DNA from: Neisseria chenwenguii
Lineage (GTDB): Bacteria; Pseudomonadota; Gammaproteobacteria; Burkholderiales; Neisseriaceae
NCBI RefSeq assembly: GCF_002216145.1
Contig: NZ_CP022278.1
Location: 124,001-188,000, forward strand
Reading direction: 5' to 3'
DNA: 64,000 nucleotides
The position numbers and the translations under genes were made by a program. Below are positions 43,743 through 53,783 of the stretch, piece after piece. Within the stretch, counting starts at the first letter, position 1; the number at the start of each line of letters is the position of its first letter. Under the pieces are notes generated by a model. It ran no database searches. It was given only the letters and a program-made list of their open reading frames with translations, and was not told the origin of the DNA.

Positions 43743-46700
43743 TTAAAAAATTTCGCGCCAACTGATGCGGCGGACGCTGCTGCAGTTTTTACCGCCGATG
43801 TCGAAATCTTGGGCATCATTGGTATAAATTTTTCTCGAAATGTTTTTACCGCCGGAGAAGCAGGTGTTTTTCGGAATTTTCGGCGATTGGGTCAACGCGC
43901 CGTCCGTGCCGCTGCCGCCGCTGTCGCCGTCGGCAGTAACGGGATTGTCGTCGATAACCGGATTGCCGTCTGCATCCACTTTTTTCCGGCCCGGATCAAT
44001 GAAAGTAAAATTAATCAATCCGTTCAGCTTCAGGGCAGAGGCATATATGTCGGCAGGCAGACTGCTGTTTTTCTGCATGAAATCAACCCGTCCGTCCAGA
44101 TTGCTTTTAATTGCCCCGCCCGTCTCCGCATTGATATTCATCAGCCAGCTTGTAACAGACGATTTGGTCTCTGTTGTCTCAGGAATACACACATCGGCCG
44201 AACCTACATTACTGGTCACTTCGCGCTTGTAAGTATGGGTGGTCAAAAGTGCCGTGCGCAGAACCATGGTCGGTTTAACCGTTACACGTTCACCGTCGTT
44301 TGCCAGATTGATTTTCCAGCCTTTGTGCTGCGTTTTGTCTATCGCTTTATTGCTCAGAAAACGGTAAGTTTTGCCATCATAGTTTTTTGTTTCGAATGTC
44401 TGTTCCAACAGCGTTTTAGAAGCATCCTCTTTGACATCTTTTACCGCGACATCGTCAAAAATACCGTAAACCGACTGTTGGCCGACAACCAAATCATCGT
44501 CATACAGCTCGCTACCCGTACCGAAAATCACAACGTATTGGTTTGTCGCCGAACGGGAAACGGCAGGGGCGGAAGTAATCGGCTGAGTGGACAAACCCTT
44601 GTAAATCCTGCTGACTGTCCATTTATCCGGCGATTCTCCACGCAGATCGAAGCGGTACATATTGCCGCCGTAGTCGCCGGCATAGGCCAAATCAACCACG
44701 CCGTCGAAATCGGTATCGAGCAGCGTCGGTTCGGCCAAACCGCCGATGCCGTCTGAAACGGTAATTTTCTTAATCAACTGCCCCGCAGAAGATCCTGACA
44801 CACTCTTGCCCGTCGCTGCTTCCTGGCCCAGCATATCGTAAACATACAGCGCGGTTTCGGTATCCGCATAATTTTTACTGTTTCGGAAACCGCTGGAAAG
44901 AAAGCCCGCATAGCGCACACCCTCGGTCAGGCTGGCAGGTTTGCTGCCGTCTGAAAGGCGCTTGACGGAAACGCGGCCGATTTGCGGCGATCCGACGGTA
45001 TAGCCCAATTTATTGCCCTCTCCTTTTGCCGTTTCAAACAGCGGCACGCTGGTATTCCATGTACTCTCGGCAGCATCCAAGCCGGTAGAATTGCCGGTGG
45101 CGCGGTTTTTACCGCCGACGTTGAGCGCATACGCGCCGCGTCCGCCCTGTCCCATACCGCCGAACATAAAGGTCTGCTGCAAATCCTTACTGCCCTCGAT
45201 TTCCGCTGTTTGGCGCACGACAAAGCCGCCGTTGACCATATAGCGGTGCGGTTTGGTTTTGCCGTATTCGGGATCGGCCAGCTCCTTCAGAGTTTTACCG
45301 ACCGTATCGCCCCCCGTTCCCACATCACGTTCCATATCGGCGGGGATATAGCTCAGCTTCAAATCATAGGGATGCTCTTCTTTTGCAGCAGAACTGCGGA
45401 ATAAATGCACCATGCCGTCATTGGCAGCGGTAATCAGAAAATCCTGCCGGCCGTGAACACGCTTGCCGAACGCGGTAATCGGGGCACCGATAATATCGCC
45501 GAGGCTGCGTTTGTCTTCGTCAGCCTGCGCATTCGTGCGCGGATCAATGGTACGGTCGCGGTATTGTTGGCTGTAACGTTTATCTTTTGCCAATGTATTC
45601 AGCTGTTTGTCATCACCGATGCGTGCCGTCCACGGCAATAAGACATTTTTCCATTCATATATGTCTGCAGGTTGGCCGCCGCTGATACCGAATACAGCAT
45701 TAGTTCCTGAAGCATCATTGGTAAACTCGGCTTTTCCATTGATGTTGATTAGCGTTTTTCTATTTGTAAACGAGGGTTCTTTAAAAGTGCTTTTTACCAT
45801 GCCGTTACTGTTAATATCATAAAACAGGATACGGCTGCTCCATGAAACCGGATCGAGACGGACAACAGCCGCACCGTTGGGTGTATCCGTTGAAGAGAGT
45901 GCAGGAGCGGCCGGCCCCGGGCTGACGGGCGTATTGTTTTTACTTTCCGATTCAACCGTATCAAAGATTTTGGCAAACGCACTGACCAGCTCGTCCGGAG
46001 CTTGGGCAGCCAGATAGTATCCCGGCTTGCTCGCACCATTCTTCAGATAAGTCTCACCTGAAGAGGAAATGCTGTCTCCAAAACCGATGGTAAAGGTATC
46101 TACAGTCTGTTTCCAATAACGGCTTTTACCGTCGCTGCCTACAGGATCGCCCGGCGCGCCGTTCCAGCTTTTTCCCGTTGCATCATTGCCTTCGGTTTTA
46201 AAATCTTTGGTTGCAAAAGTCTGGCTGAAGAAACGCAGGCCGTTATCCCTATCCCAAACCGTATCATACAAACCGCCTTCTGCATATTGGCATATGCCAG
46301 AATTTTTTCGGCCAAAATAGTCATCTCCATAATAATCAAACGTCTTCCATTTAGCAAAGCGAGATTCTCCCCATCTTGGCTCTCGCCAACAACTTGTATT
46401 GGCATCACCGTCAGACATCAAAACAATAAAGTTTTTCTGACAGCGGTATTTTGCAGCCGCCATTACCTCTTTCGACAGTTCATAATAACGGCGGGTGGTA
46501 GGGGTTCCATTTAATGCGGTAATTCTAGCAACACTGTTTTTTACAGTTTTCCAATTATCTGTATAACCCAATAAATTTGAGTTATTGTTGTTATGTAACG
46601 TTTTTAGTCCCCAGTTAATCTTGTCCGTATATTTATCCAATACTCTGCCTAATGCGGTTTTGGTAACGTCAAGGCGTATTTCGGGAGATTTTTTGGAAAT

Positions 46701-46916
46701 TGGCTGTTGCATACTGCCTGAATCGTCGATAAACAACATCACATTCGGCTTGACTTTATTCTCGCTGCTGTTTGTTTTCTTACTGTTGTCCAAATAAAAC
46801 GGCATATCGGAAAACGCGGCCGATGCGCCGGCGCTGCCCATCAGTGAGAAAGCGGCAAGGATACTGTAAACCAGCGGTTTGGCTTTCAAAGGCTTGCGTA
46901 GGGAGGTTGTACTCAT
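43743..46916 (-). CDS. pilC: Type IV pilus assembly protein / adhesin PilC (PilY1 family)
   Basis: A 1057-residue exported protein. The signal peptide is VYSILAAFSLMGSAGASA. The N-terminal region has a von Willebrand A-like MIDAS motif DDSGS at residues 64-68 (VMLFIDDSGSM). The C-terminal half is a PilY1-type beta-propeller with a calcium-binding DTDFDGVVD near residue 730 (LLDTDFDGVVDLAYAGDYGG). PilC/PilY1 sits at the pilus tip, promotes pilus extension and mediates adhesion. In N. gonorrhoeae and N. meningitidis pilC is switched by a poly-G run in the signal-peptide region; none is present here. It stands alone, convergent with mfd. Confidence 0.93.
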   Translation of the reverse strand: MSTTSLRKPLKAKPLVYSILAAFSLMGSAGASAAFSDMPFYLDNSKKTNSSENKVKPNVMLFIDDSGSMQQPISKKSPEIRLDVTKTALGRVLDKYTDKINWGLKTLHNNNNSNLLGYTDNWKTVKNSVARITALNGTPTTRRYYELSKEVMAAAKYRCQKNFIVLMSDGDANTSCWREPRWGESRFAKWKTFDYYGDDYFGRKNSGICQYAEGGLYDTVWDRDNGLRFFSQTFATKDFKTEGNDATGKSWNGAPGDPVGSDGKSRYWKQTVDTFTIGFGDSISSSGETYLKNGASKPGYYLAAQAPDELVSAFAKIFDTVESESKNNTPVSPGPAAPALSSTDTPNGAAVVRLDPVSWSSRILFYDINSNGMVKSTFKEPSFTNRKTLININGKAEFTNDASGTNAVFGISGGQPADIYEWKNVLLPWTARIGDDKQLNTLAKDKRYSQQYRDRTIDPRTNAQADEDKRSLGDIIGAPITAFGKRVHGRQDFLITAANDGMVHLFRSSAAKEEHPYDLKLSYIPADMERDVGTGGDTVGKTLKELADPEYGKTKPHRYMVNGGFVVRQTAEIEGSKDLQQTFMFGGMGQGGRGAYALNVGGKNRATGNSTGLDAAESTWNTSVPLFETAKGEGNKLGYTVGSPQIGRVSVKRLSDGSKPASLTEGVRYAGFLSSGFRNSKNYADTETALYVYDMLGQEAATGKSVSGSSAGQLIKKITVSDGIGGLAEPTLLDTDFDGVVDLAYAGDYGGNMYRFDLRGESPDKWTVSRIYKGLSTQPITSAPAVSRSATNQYVVIFGTGSELYDDDLVVGQQSVYGIFDDVAVKDVKEDASKTLLEQTFETKNYDGKTYRFLSNKAIDKTQHKGWKINLANDGERVTVKPTMVLRTALLTTHTYKREVTSNVGSADVCIPETTETKSSVTSWLMNINAETGGAIKSNLDGRVDFMQKNSSLPADIYASALKLNGLINFTFIDPGRKKVDADGNPVIDDNPVTADGDSGGSGTDGALTQSPKIPKNTCFSGGKNISRKIYTNDAQDFDIGGKNCSSVRRISWREIF

Positions 46917-47202
46917 GGATATGATGCTTTCCGTAAAATATAGGTAATGTGAAATTCAAACAGCCATTCTTTTTTCAAACGGCATCTTTAACATAAATGA
47001 TAAAATTTTAACATAGACGTTTGGCATATTGCCAGGATTTCTTATTCAGCCACCGGTTTTGTATTTAATCCGATACAGTTTCCGCCATTGATGCCCCTCT
47101 TTCCTGCATCGTACAGAAATCCGGAAACTTAGAATTCGGGCGGAATTTAAGAATTTTTCAAAACAAAAGTGGCTTTTGCGGAGTACGGATCAGCTCTCCA
47201 TA
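46917..47202. other. Upstream region of pilC
   Basis: About 290 bases on the leftward pilC side, moderately AT-rich (AACATAAATGATAAAATTTT near 46990), with DUS-like but imperfect copies. It must carry the pilC promoter; several TAAAAT-like hexamers near 46990-47010 are candidates but none pairs with a clear -35. Confidence 0.5.
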
Positions 47203-47247
47203 CAAACAAGGCCGTCTGAAAACCTGAGGTTTCAGACGGCCTTGTTT
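47203..47247. terminator. DUS-pair hairpin after lpdA
   Basis: ACAAGGCCGTCTGAAAACC and its inverted copy ending CGGCCTTGTTTC. It ends the leftward pyruvate dehydrogenase genes. Confidence 0.82.
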
Positions 47248-47271
47248 CAACAATGCATCAGACAGAGCGCA

Positions 47272-49062
47272 TTATTTTTTCTTTTGCGGCGGCAGGTCGG
47301 TACATACGCCCAGCGCTACTTCCGCAGCCAAACCGATGGATTCGCCGAGGGTCGGGTGCGGGTGGATGGTTTTGCCGATGTCTTCCGCATCGCAACCCAT
47401 CTCGATGGCCAAACAGATTTCGCCGATCATGTCGCCGCCGTTCGGGCCGACAATGCCGCCGCCGATAATGCGGCCGGTTTCGGCGTCAAAAATCAGTTTG
47501 GTAAAGCCTTCGTCGCAGCCGTTGGCAATCGCGCGGCCTGAAGCGGCCCACGGGAAGTTGGCTTTGGTAATTTTGATACCTTGCGCTTTGGCTGAGGCTT
47601 CGGTTACGCCGACCCAAGCCACTTCGGGCGAGGTAAAGGCAACGCCCGGAATCACGCGCGCATCGAAGAAGGCTTTGTGGCCGGCGCAGTTTTCGGCGGC
47701 GACGTGCCCTTCATGTACGGCTTTGTGCGCCAGCATGGGCTGGCCGACGATGTCGCCGATGGCGTAGATGTGCGGAACGTTGGTGCGCTGCTGTTTATCA
47801 ACTTCGATAAAGCCGCGGTCGGTAACAATCACACCCGCTTTTTCGGCACTGATCAGTTTGCCGTTCGGCGCACGGCCGGCGGCAACCAAAACGCAGTCGT
47901 AGCGCAGCGGCTCTTTCGGCGCGTTTTCGCCTTCAAAAGTGACGTAAACGCCGTCTTCTTTCGGCTCTACGGCAACGGTTTTGGTGTTGACCATGATGTT
48001 GTCGAAGCGGTGGGCATTGAGCTTCTGCCAAACTTTGACCAAATCGCGGTCGGCGCCCTGCATCAGGCCGTCCATCATTTCAACGACGTCCAAGCGTGTG
48101 CCCAATGTGCTGTACACGGTACCCATTTCCAAACCGATAATACCGCCGCCGATAATCAGCATATTGCCCGGCACTTCTTTCAACGCCAATGCGCCGCTGG
48201 AATCGATGATGCGCGGATCTTGCGGGATAAACGGCAGGTTCATCACGCGGCTGCCCGCGGCGATGATACAGTTTTTGAAGGCAACGGTTTTTTTCTCGCC
48301 GGTCGGCTGCGCGTATTCGTATTCGTCGCCGCTGGTCAGGGAAACTTCCATATGGTGCGGATCGACAAACTGGCCGTTACCCTGAATCACATCGACTTTG
48401 CGCGATTTCGCCATGCCGGCCAAGCCGCCGGTCAGACGGCCGACGACGTTACCTTTGTAGGTGCGCAGCATGTCGATATCGACTTTAGGCTCGGGATAGC
48501 TGATGCCGTTTGCAGCCAGGTGTTTTACTTCGTCCATCACATTGGCGTTGTGCAACAAGGCTTTAGAGGGAATGCAGCCGACGTTCAGACAAACGCCGCC
48601 CAATGTTTTGTACTGCTCGACGATGGCGACTTTCAAGCCTTGGTCGGCTGCGGCAAATGCGGCGGAATAACCGCCCGGGCCGCCGCCCAATACCACAACG
48701 TCGTATTCTGCATCGGCCTTGCCGGAAAAACTGCCGGCCTGCGGTGCGGGCGCAGCGGCTTTCGGGGCTTCCTGGGCAGGAGCGGCGGCAGGTGCGGCTT
48801 CCGCTTTCGGCGCTTCGGCCGCGCCGGCAGCTTCGATAACGGCAATGACACCGCCTTCGGAAATTTTGTCGCCGACTTTGACTTTAACTTCTTTAATCAC
48901 ACCGGCCGCTTCGGCAGGTACGTCCATCGTAGCTTTGTCGGTTTCCAGCGTAATCAGGGTATCGTCAACGGCAACGGTGTCGCCGGCTTTGATTTCTACC
49001 GCGATAATGTCAACATTTTCATGCCCGCCGATGTCGGGCACTTTCAATTCGATTAAGCTCAT
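47272..49062 (-). CDS. lpdA: Dihydrolipoyl dehydrogenase (E3) with N-terminal lipoyl domain
   Basis: A 596-residue FAD enzyme that reoxidises dihydrolipoamide in the pyruvate dehydrogenase complex. Residues 2-75 are a lipoyl domain with modified lysine K43 ([10 protein letters not shown]). An Ala/Pro linker covers about 80-115. The oxidoreductase part has GGGPGG at 126-131 and the redox disulfide C158/C163 in GGVCLNVGCIPSK. The C-terminal interface has HPHPTLGES, with the catalytic histidine. E3 with its own lipoyl domain is known in Neisseria. It is the last gene after aceE and aceF. Confidence 0.96.
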   Translation of the reverse strand: MSLIELKVPDIGGHENVDIIAVEIKAGDTVAVDDTLITLETDKATMDVPAEAAGVIKEVKVKVGDKISEGGVIAVIEAAGAAEAPKAEAAPAAAPAQEAPKAAAPAPQAGSFSGKADAEYDVVVLGGGPGGYSAAFAAADQGLKVAIVEQYKTLGGVCLNVGCIPSKALLHNANVMDEVKHLAANGISYPEPKVDIDMLRTYKGNVVGRLTGGLAGMAKSRKVDVIQGNGQFVDPHHMEVSLTSGDEYEYAQPTGEKKTVAFKNCIIAAGSRVMNLPFIPQDPRIIDSSGALALKEVPGNMLIIGGGIIGLEMGTVYSTLGTRLDVVEMMDGLMQGADRDLVKVWQKLNAHRFDNIMVNTKTVAVEPKEDGVYVTFEGENAPKEPLRYDCVLVAAGRAPNGKLISAEKAGVIVTDRGFIEVDKQQRTNVPHIYAIGDIVGQPMLAHKAVHEGHVAAENCAGHKAFFDARVIPGVAFTSPEVAWVGVTEASAKAQGIKITKANFPWAASGRAIANGCDEGFTKLIFDAETGRIIGGGIVGPNGGDMIGEICLAIEMGCDAEDIGKTIHPHPTLGESIGLAAEVALGVCTDLPPQKKK

Positions 49063-49159
49063 TTTGAATCTTTCTTTGATTGTTCCGTTTCAGACGGCCT
49101 TAGCCTTAAATAGAACAGGCCGTCTGAAAAATCCGTATTGTTGTATGGAAACAGGTTTT

Positions 49160-49222
49160 GTAGGGTGGGGGAAACCCACCATTCAAGTCATTAAGCCGGA
49201 TGGTGGGTTTACACCCACCCTG
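49160..49222. repeat. REPIN-like element between aceF and lpdA
   Basis: GTAGGGTGGGGGAAACCCAC then CATT on the left, and an inverted arm ATGGTGGGTTTACACCCACC then CTGTA on the right. It fills the centre of the 219-base spacer between aceF and lpdA, with a DUS on either side. Confidence 0.65.
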
Positions 49223-49237
49223 TATCTGTTCCCTATA

Positions 49238-49278
49238 TTTTCAGACGGCCTTTGGATATTTTTCAGGCCGTCTGAAAA
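49238..49278. terminator. DUS pair after aceF
   Basis: TTTTCAGACGGCC and its inverted copy GGCCGTCTGAAAA around a 15-base T-rich loop, 3 bases past the aceF stop. It may reduce read-through into lpdA. Confidence 0.6.
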
Positions 49279-49281
49279 CGC

Positions 49282-50949
49282 TTACAGGGTAATGCGGCGG
49301 AAGTCTTTCAACAGATTGGCTAGGAACACAGTAAAGCGCATACCGGCCGCACCATCGATGACGCGGTGGTCAAACGACAGCGACAGCGGACACATCAGGC
49401 GCGGCGTAAATTCTTTGCCGTTCCATACCGGTTTGATCTGTGATTTGCACACACCCAAAATCGCCACTTCAGGCGCGTTGACAATCGGCGTAAAGCCTGT
49501 GCCGCCGATACCGCCCAAGCTGGAAATGGTAAAGCAGGCGCCCTGCATTTCGCCCGGTTTGAGCTTGCCTTCGCGAGCTTTTTTGCTCAATTCGCCAAGC
49601 TCGATGCTGATTTCTTTGAGACCTTTTTTGTCAACATCTTTAATCACGGGCACAACCAAACCGTTGGGCGTATCCGCCGCAAAGCCGATGTTGTAGTATT
49701 TCTTCAGAATCAGGTTTTCGCCGTCGAGTGAAGAATTAAACTCAGGGAACTGTTTCAGTGCGGTAACTGATGCTTTGATGATAAACGCCAGCGGAGAAAG
49801 TTTCACGCCTTCGCGTTCCCATTCTTTGTTGAGCTGTTTGCGGAACTCTTCTAAATCGGTCATGTCGGCTTCATCGTTGACGGTAACGTGGGGAATCATC
49901 ACCCAGTTGCGCGACAGGTTCTGACCGGAAATTTTCTTGATGCGTGACAGCTCTTTGACTTCGACTTCGCCGAATTTGCTGAAATCGACTTTCGGCCACG
50001 GCAGTAAGTTTAAACCGCCGCCCAGAGAAGCAGCAGCCGCAACCGGCACACCTTTGCCCGCACCGCCCTGCATGGCGGCTTTCACGAAGGCTTTGATGTC
50101 GTCGCCCATGATGCGGCCTTTCAGGCCGGTACCTTTGACCAAGCCCAAATCCACGCCCAACTCGCGCGCAAGTTTGCGTGCGGACGGGCCGGCGTGCGCT
50201 TTGGCAAATGCGGCTTCGTTAACCGGCATGTTACCGAATGCCGCAGCAGGTGCAGGCGCAGCAGCCGAGGCTGGTGCGGCGGGAGTAGGTGCCGCAGCAG
50301 GCGCGGGGGCAGCTTTAGGCGCTTCGGCAGCAGGAGCCGGTGCGGCAGCGGCCGAACCTGCGGTTTCCACTTCAAAACCTGCGGTTTCCACTTCAATGAT
50401 AGCCGTACCTTCGGATACTTTGTCGCCCACTTTAACCAGCACGGCTTTGACTACGCCGGCGGCGGTAGAAGGCACGTCCATCGTAGCTTTGTCGGTTTCC
50501 AAAGTAATCAGGGTATCATCTTCGGCAACGGTGTCGCCGACTTTGATTTCTACGGCGATAACGTCTACATTTTCATGGCCGCCGATGTCGGGAACGGCAA
50601 CGGTTACGACACCGCTGGACGCTGCAGGAGCGGCTGCAGGTACAGATGCTGCGGGCACAGCAGGTGCGGCTTCTTGTGCGGGCGCGGCAGCAGGCGCTTG
50701 GGCGGCTGCGCCGGTTTCAACCAGCAGAATTACGCCGCCTTCGGAGATTTTGTCGCCGACTTTGACTTTGACTTCTTTCACAACGCCTGCTTCGGTCGCG
50801 GGCACGTCCATCGTCGCTTTGTCGGTTTCCAAAGTGATCAAGGTATCGTCAACAGCGATGGTATCGCCTGCTTTGACTTCGACGGCAATGATGTCCACGT
50901 TTTCGTGGCCGCCAATGTCGGGGACTTTGATTTCTACAATCTGACTCAT
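49282..50949 (-). CDS. aceF: Dihydrolipoamide acetyltransferase (E2 of pyruvate dehydrogenase)
   Basis: A 555-residue E2 core protein with two lipoyl domains (lysines K44 and K154, both in [10 protein letters not shown]). Ala/Pro-rich linkers lead to a peripheral subunit-binding domain at about 253-290 ([20 protein letters not shown]). The catalytic acetyltransferase domain (about 325-555) has the active-site [15 protein letters not shown] (histidine and aspartate). It transfers acetyl groups from E1 to CoA. A short tandem duplication in the linker, [12 protein letters not shown], is visible at both protein and DNA level (50363-50396). Confidence 0.96.
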   Translation of the reverse strand: MSQIVEIKVPDIGGHENVDIIAVEVKAGDTIAVDDTLITLETDKATMDVPATEAGVVKEVKVKVGDKISEGGVILLVETGAAAQAPAAAPAQEAAPAVPAASVPAAAPAASSGVVTVAVPDIGGHENVDVIAVEIKVGDTVAEDDTLITLETDKATMDVPSTAAGVVKAVLVKVGDKVSEGTAIIEVETAGFEVETAGSAAAAPAPAAEAPKAAPAPAAAPTPAAPASAAAPAPAAAFGNMPVNEAAFAKAHAGPSARKLARELGVDLGLVKGTGLKGRIMGDDIKAFVKAAMQGGAGKGVPVAAAASLGGGLNLLPWPKVDFSKFGEVEVKELSRIKKISGQNLSRNWVMIPHVTVNDEADMTDLEEFRKQLNKEWEREGVKLSPLAFIIKASVTALKQFPEFNSSLDGENLILKKYYNIGFAADTPNGLVVPVIKDVDKKGLKEISIELGELSKKAREGKLKPGEMQGACFTISSLGGIGGTGFTPIVNAPEVAILGVCKSQIKPVWNGKEFTPRLMCPLSLSFDHRVIDGAAGMRFTVFLANLLKDFRRITL

Positions 50950-51006
50950 CGTTTTGTTCCTTAGTTATTTTCAATCTGATGATTGCATTAAGGTTTTTTC
51001 AAGTCT

Positions 51007-51045
51007 GCCTTTTCAGACGGCCTTTAGATAGGCCGTCTGAAAAGC
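51007..51045. terminator. DUS pair between aceE and aceF
   Basis: GCCTTTTCAGACGGCC pairs with GGCCGTCTGAAAAGC over an 8-base loop. A second, looser DUS pair follows at 51072-51109. Two hairpins inside the 164-base operon spacer could tune aceF and lpdA output relative to aceE. Confidence 0.6.
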
Positions 51046-51113
51046 GGTTTTGTCTTTCGCTTAGATGAATATTCAGACGGCCTTTATCACGCTTGGGCCG
51101 TCTGAAAAACACA

Positions 51114-53783
51114 TCAGCGTTTCCAGCTCGGTGCAACTTCGGTCGCAATGCCGTATTTCTCAATAGCCTGCTGAACGGTTTCTTTGCTGATTTTGCCTTG
51201 GTCTGCCAGCGCGCTCAATGCGGCAACGGCGACGTTGTAGCGGTCAACTTCGAAGAAGCGGCGCAGGTTGGCACGGCTGTCGGAACGGCCGAAACCGTCG
51301 GTACCCAAAACGTGGTAATCGTTGGGGATGTAGGCACGGATGCGGTCGGCGAAGCTGCGGATGTAGTCGGTAGCCGCGACTACAGGGCCTTCGTGACCTT
51401 GCAACTGGGCAGTAACAAACGGTACTTTTTTCTCGGCCAACGGGTGCAGACGGTTGTAGCGTTCGACTTCAATCGCATCACGGTGAAGCTGGTTGAATGA
51501 CGGACAAGACCAAACGTCGGCTTCCACACCGAAATCGGCTTTCAGCAGTTCGGCGCCGGCAATGACTTCTTGCAGAATGGTGCCCGAACCCATCAGTTGC
51601 ACTTTCTTGTCACCTTTGCCGCCTTCTTTCAAGAGGTACATACCTTTGATGATTTCCTGCTCGATGCCTTTGCGTTGCGGCATGGCCGGGTGAACGTAGT
51701 TTTCGTTCATTACGGTCAGGTAGTAGAACACGTCTTCATCTTCGGCATACATGCGTCGCAGACCGTCTTGAATGATGACTGCCAGCTCGTATTGGAAAGT
51801 CGGATCGTAAGAAACGCAGTTTGGGATCAGGTCGGCCTGGATTTGGCTATGGCCGTCTTCGTGTTGCAGACCTTCGCCGTTGAGCGTAGTGCGGCCTGCA
51901 GTACCGCCGATCAGGAAGCCGCGTGCGTGCATATCGCCTGCCGCCCAAGCCAAGTCGCCGATGCGTTGGAAACCGAACATTGAGTAGTAGATGTAGAACG
52001 GAATCATAGCGTAGCGGTTGTTTGCATACGAAGTCGCTGCGGCAATCCAGTCGGCCATCGCGCCCGGCTCGTTAATACCTTCCTGCAGAATCTGACCGTC
52101 GACAGATTCTTTGTAGAACATCAGTTGATCTTTGTCTTGCGGGGTGTATTGCTGGCCTTTCGGGTTCCAAATACCGTATTGGCGGAACATGCCTTCCATG
52201 CCGAAAGTACGGCTTTCGTCGGGAACGATCGGAACGATGCGTTTGCCGATTTGTTTGTCTTTCAACAAGGTAGAAAGGATGCGCACAAACACCATGGTGG
52301 TTGAGAACTCGCGCTCGCCGCTGGATTGCAGTTGGGTATCGAATACTTCCAGCGCAGGAACGGGCAGCGGCTCGTTGTTCGGATTACGCTGCGGCAGATA
52401 ACCGCCCAAAGCGTTGCGACGCTCACGCAGGTATTTCATTTCCTCGCTGTCTTCGGGGAAACGGTAGTAAGGCAGGTTACCGCTGTCGATTTGTTCGTCG
52501 GTAACAGGGATACTGAAGCGGTCGCGGAACTGTTTCAGCGAGTTCACATCCATTTTCTTGGCTTGGTGGGCAACGTTTTGGCCTTCGCCGGAAGCGCCCA
52601 TGCCGTAGCCTTTAATGGTTTTCGCCAAAATCACGGTCGGACGGCCGTCCGGATTGTTCACAGCTTCATAATAAGCCGCGTACACTTTGTGCGGATCGTG
52701 ACCACCGCGGTTCAACGCCCAGATTTCGTCGTCGGACATATCGGCAACCAAAGCCTTCAGTTCGGGCGTATTGAAGAAATGTTCGCGGACATACGCGCCG
52801 TCTTTGGATTTGTAGGTTTGGTAATCGCCGTCCAACACTTCGGCCATACGCTGTTTCAGCAGATTGTCGGTGTCTTTTGCCAACAGTGCGTCCCAACGGC
52901 GGCCCCAGATGACTTTCAACACGTTCCAACCGGCACCGCGGAAGTTACCTTCCAATTCTTGGATGATTTTGCCGTTGCCGCGAACCGGACCGTCGAGGCG
53001 TTGCAGGTTACAGTTAATGACGAAAATCAGGTTGTCCAAACCCTCGCGCGCAGCCAATGCAATCGCGCCTTGGCTTTCGGGCTCATCCATCTCGCCGTCG
53101 CCGCAGAATACCCAGACTTTACGGCCTTTGGTTTTACTCAACCCGCGCGAATCCAAATATTTCAGGAAACGTGCCTGATAAATCGCCATCAGCGGGCCCA
53201 AGCCCATAGATACGGTCGGGAACTGCCAGAAATCAGGCATCAGGTGCGGATGCGGGTAAGAAGGCATACCCTGACCATCTACTTCCTGACGGAAATGGTC
53301 GAGTTGTTCTTCGGTCAGACGGCCTTCCACATAAGCGCGTGAGTAAATACCGGGCGAAGCGTGGCCTTGTACAAATATCAAATCACCTTCTTCGCCTTCA
53401 CCTTTGGCTTTCCAGAAGTGGTTGAAGCCGACATCATACAAAGTAGCGGCAGATTGGAAGGATGCGATGTGTCCGCCCAGTTCCAAATCTTTCTTACCGG
53501 CACGCAGTACCATAGCGGCGGCATTCCAGCGGATGGCCGCACGGATGCGGTGCTCCAGCTCGTGATTACCCGGCGAACGCTGCTCTTTACCGACCGGAAT
53601 CGTATTCAAATAAGCAGTCGTAGCGTCAAACGGCATATGGACGCCGCGGCGGCGGGTATATTTCACCAGCTGTTCAAGCAGGAAGTGGGCGCGTTCCGTG
53701 CCTTCCGCTTCCAAAACGGAGCTCAGCGCGTCTAACCATTCCTGCGTTTCAATCGGATCAACATCGTGCATTTGGGTGGACAT
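51114..53783 (-). CDS. aceE: Pyruvate dehydrogenase E1 component (homodimeric)
   Basis: An 889-residue thiamine-diphosphate enzyme that decarboxylates pyruvate and acetylates E2. The cofactor motif starts GDGEMDEPESQGAIALA and ends at the downstream N in FVINCNLQRLDGPVRGNGK. Other family segments are EHRIRAAIRWNAAAMVLRAG near the N-terminus, MEGMFRQYGIWNPKGQQYTP, and LGTDGFGRSDSRANLRRFFE near the C-terminus. Length matches E. coli AceE (887). The ribosome binding site AAGGATGATGAT precedes the ATG. First gene of aceE-aceF-lpdA. Confidence 0.97.
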   Translation of the reverse strand: MSTQMHDVDPIETQEWLDALSSVLEAEGTERAHFLLEQLVKYTRRRGVHMPFDATTAYLNTIPVGKEQRSPGNHELEHRIRAAIRWNAAAMVLRAGKKDLELGGHIASFQSAATLYDVGFNHFWKAKGEGEEGDLIFVQGHASPGIYSRAYVEGRLTEEQLDHFRQEVDGQGMPSYPHPHLMPDFWQFPTVSMGLGPLMAIYQARFLKYLDSRGLSKTKGRKVWVFCGDGEMDEPESQGAIALAAREGLDNLIFVINCNLQRLDGPVRGNGKIIQELEGNFRGAGWNVLKVIWGRRWDALLAKDTDNLLKQRMAEVLDGDYQTYKSKDGAYVREHFFNTPELKALVADMSDDEIWALNRGGHDPHKVYAAYYEAVNNPDGRPTVILAKTIKGYGMGASGEGQNVAHQAKKMDVNSLKQFRDRFSIPVTDEQIDSGNLPYYRFPEDSEEMKYLRERRNALGGYLPQRNPNNEPLPVPALEVFDTQLQSSGEREFSTTMVFVRILSTLLKDKQIGKRIVPIVPDESRTFGMEGMFRQYGIWNPKGQQYTPQDKDQLMFYKESVDGQILQEGINEPGAMADWIAAATSYANNRYAMIPFYIYYSMFGFQRIGDLAWAAGDMHARGFLIGGTAGRTTLNGEGLQHEDGHSQIQADLIPNCVSYDPTFQYELAVIIQDGLRRMYAEDEDVFYYLTVMNENYVHPAMPQRKGIEQEIIKGMYLLKEGGKGDKKVQLMGSGTILQEVIAGAELLKADFGVEADVWSCPSFNQLHRDAIEVERYNRLHPLAEKKVPFVTAQLQGHEGPVVAATDYIRSFADRIRAYIPNDYHVLGTDGFGRSDSRANLRRFFEVDRYNVAVAALSALADQGKISKETVQQAIEKYGIATEVAPSWKR

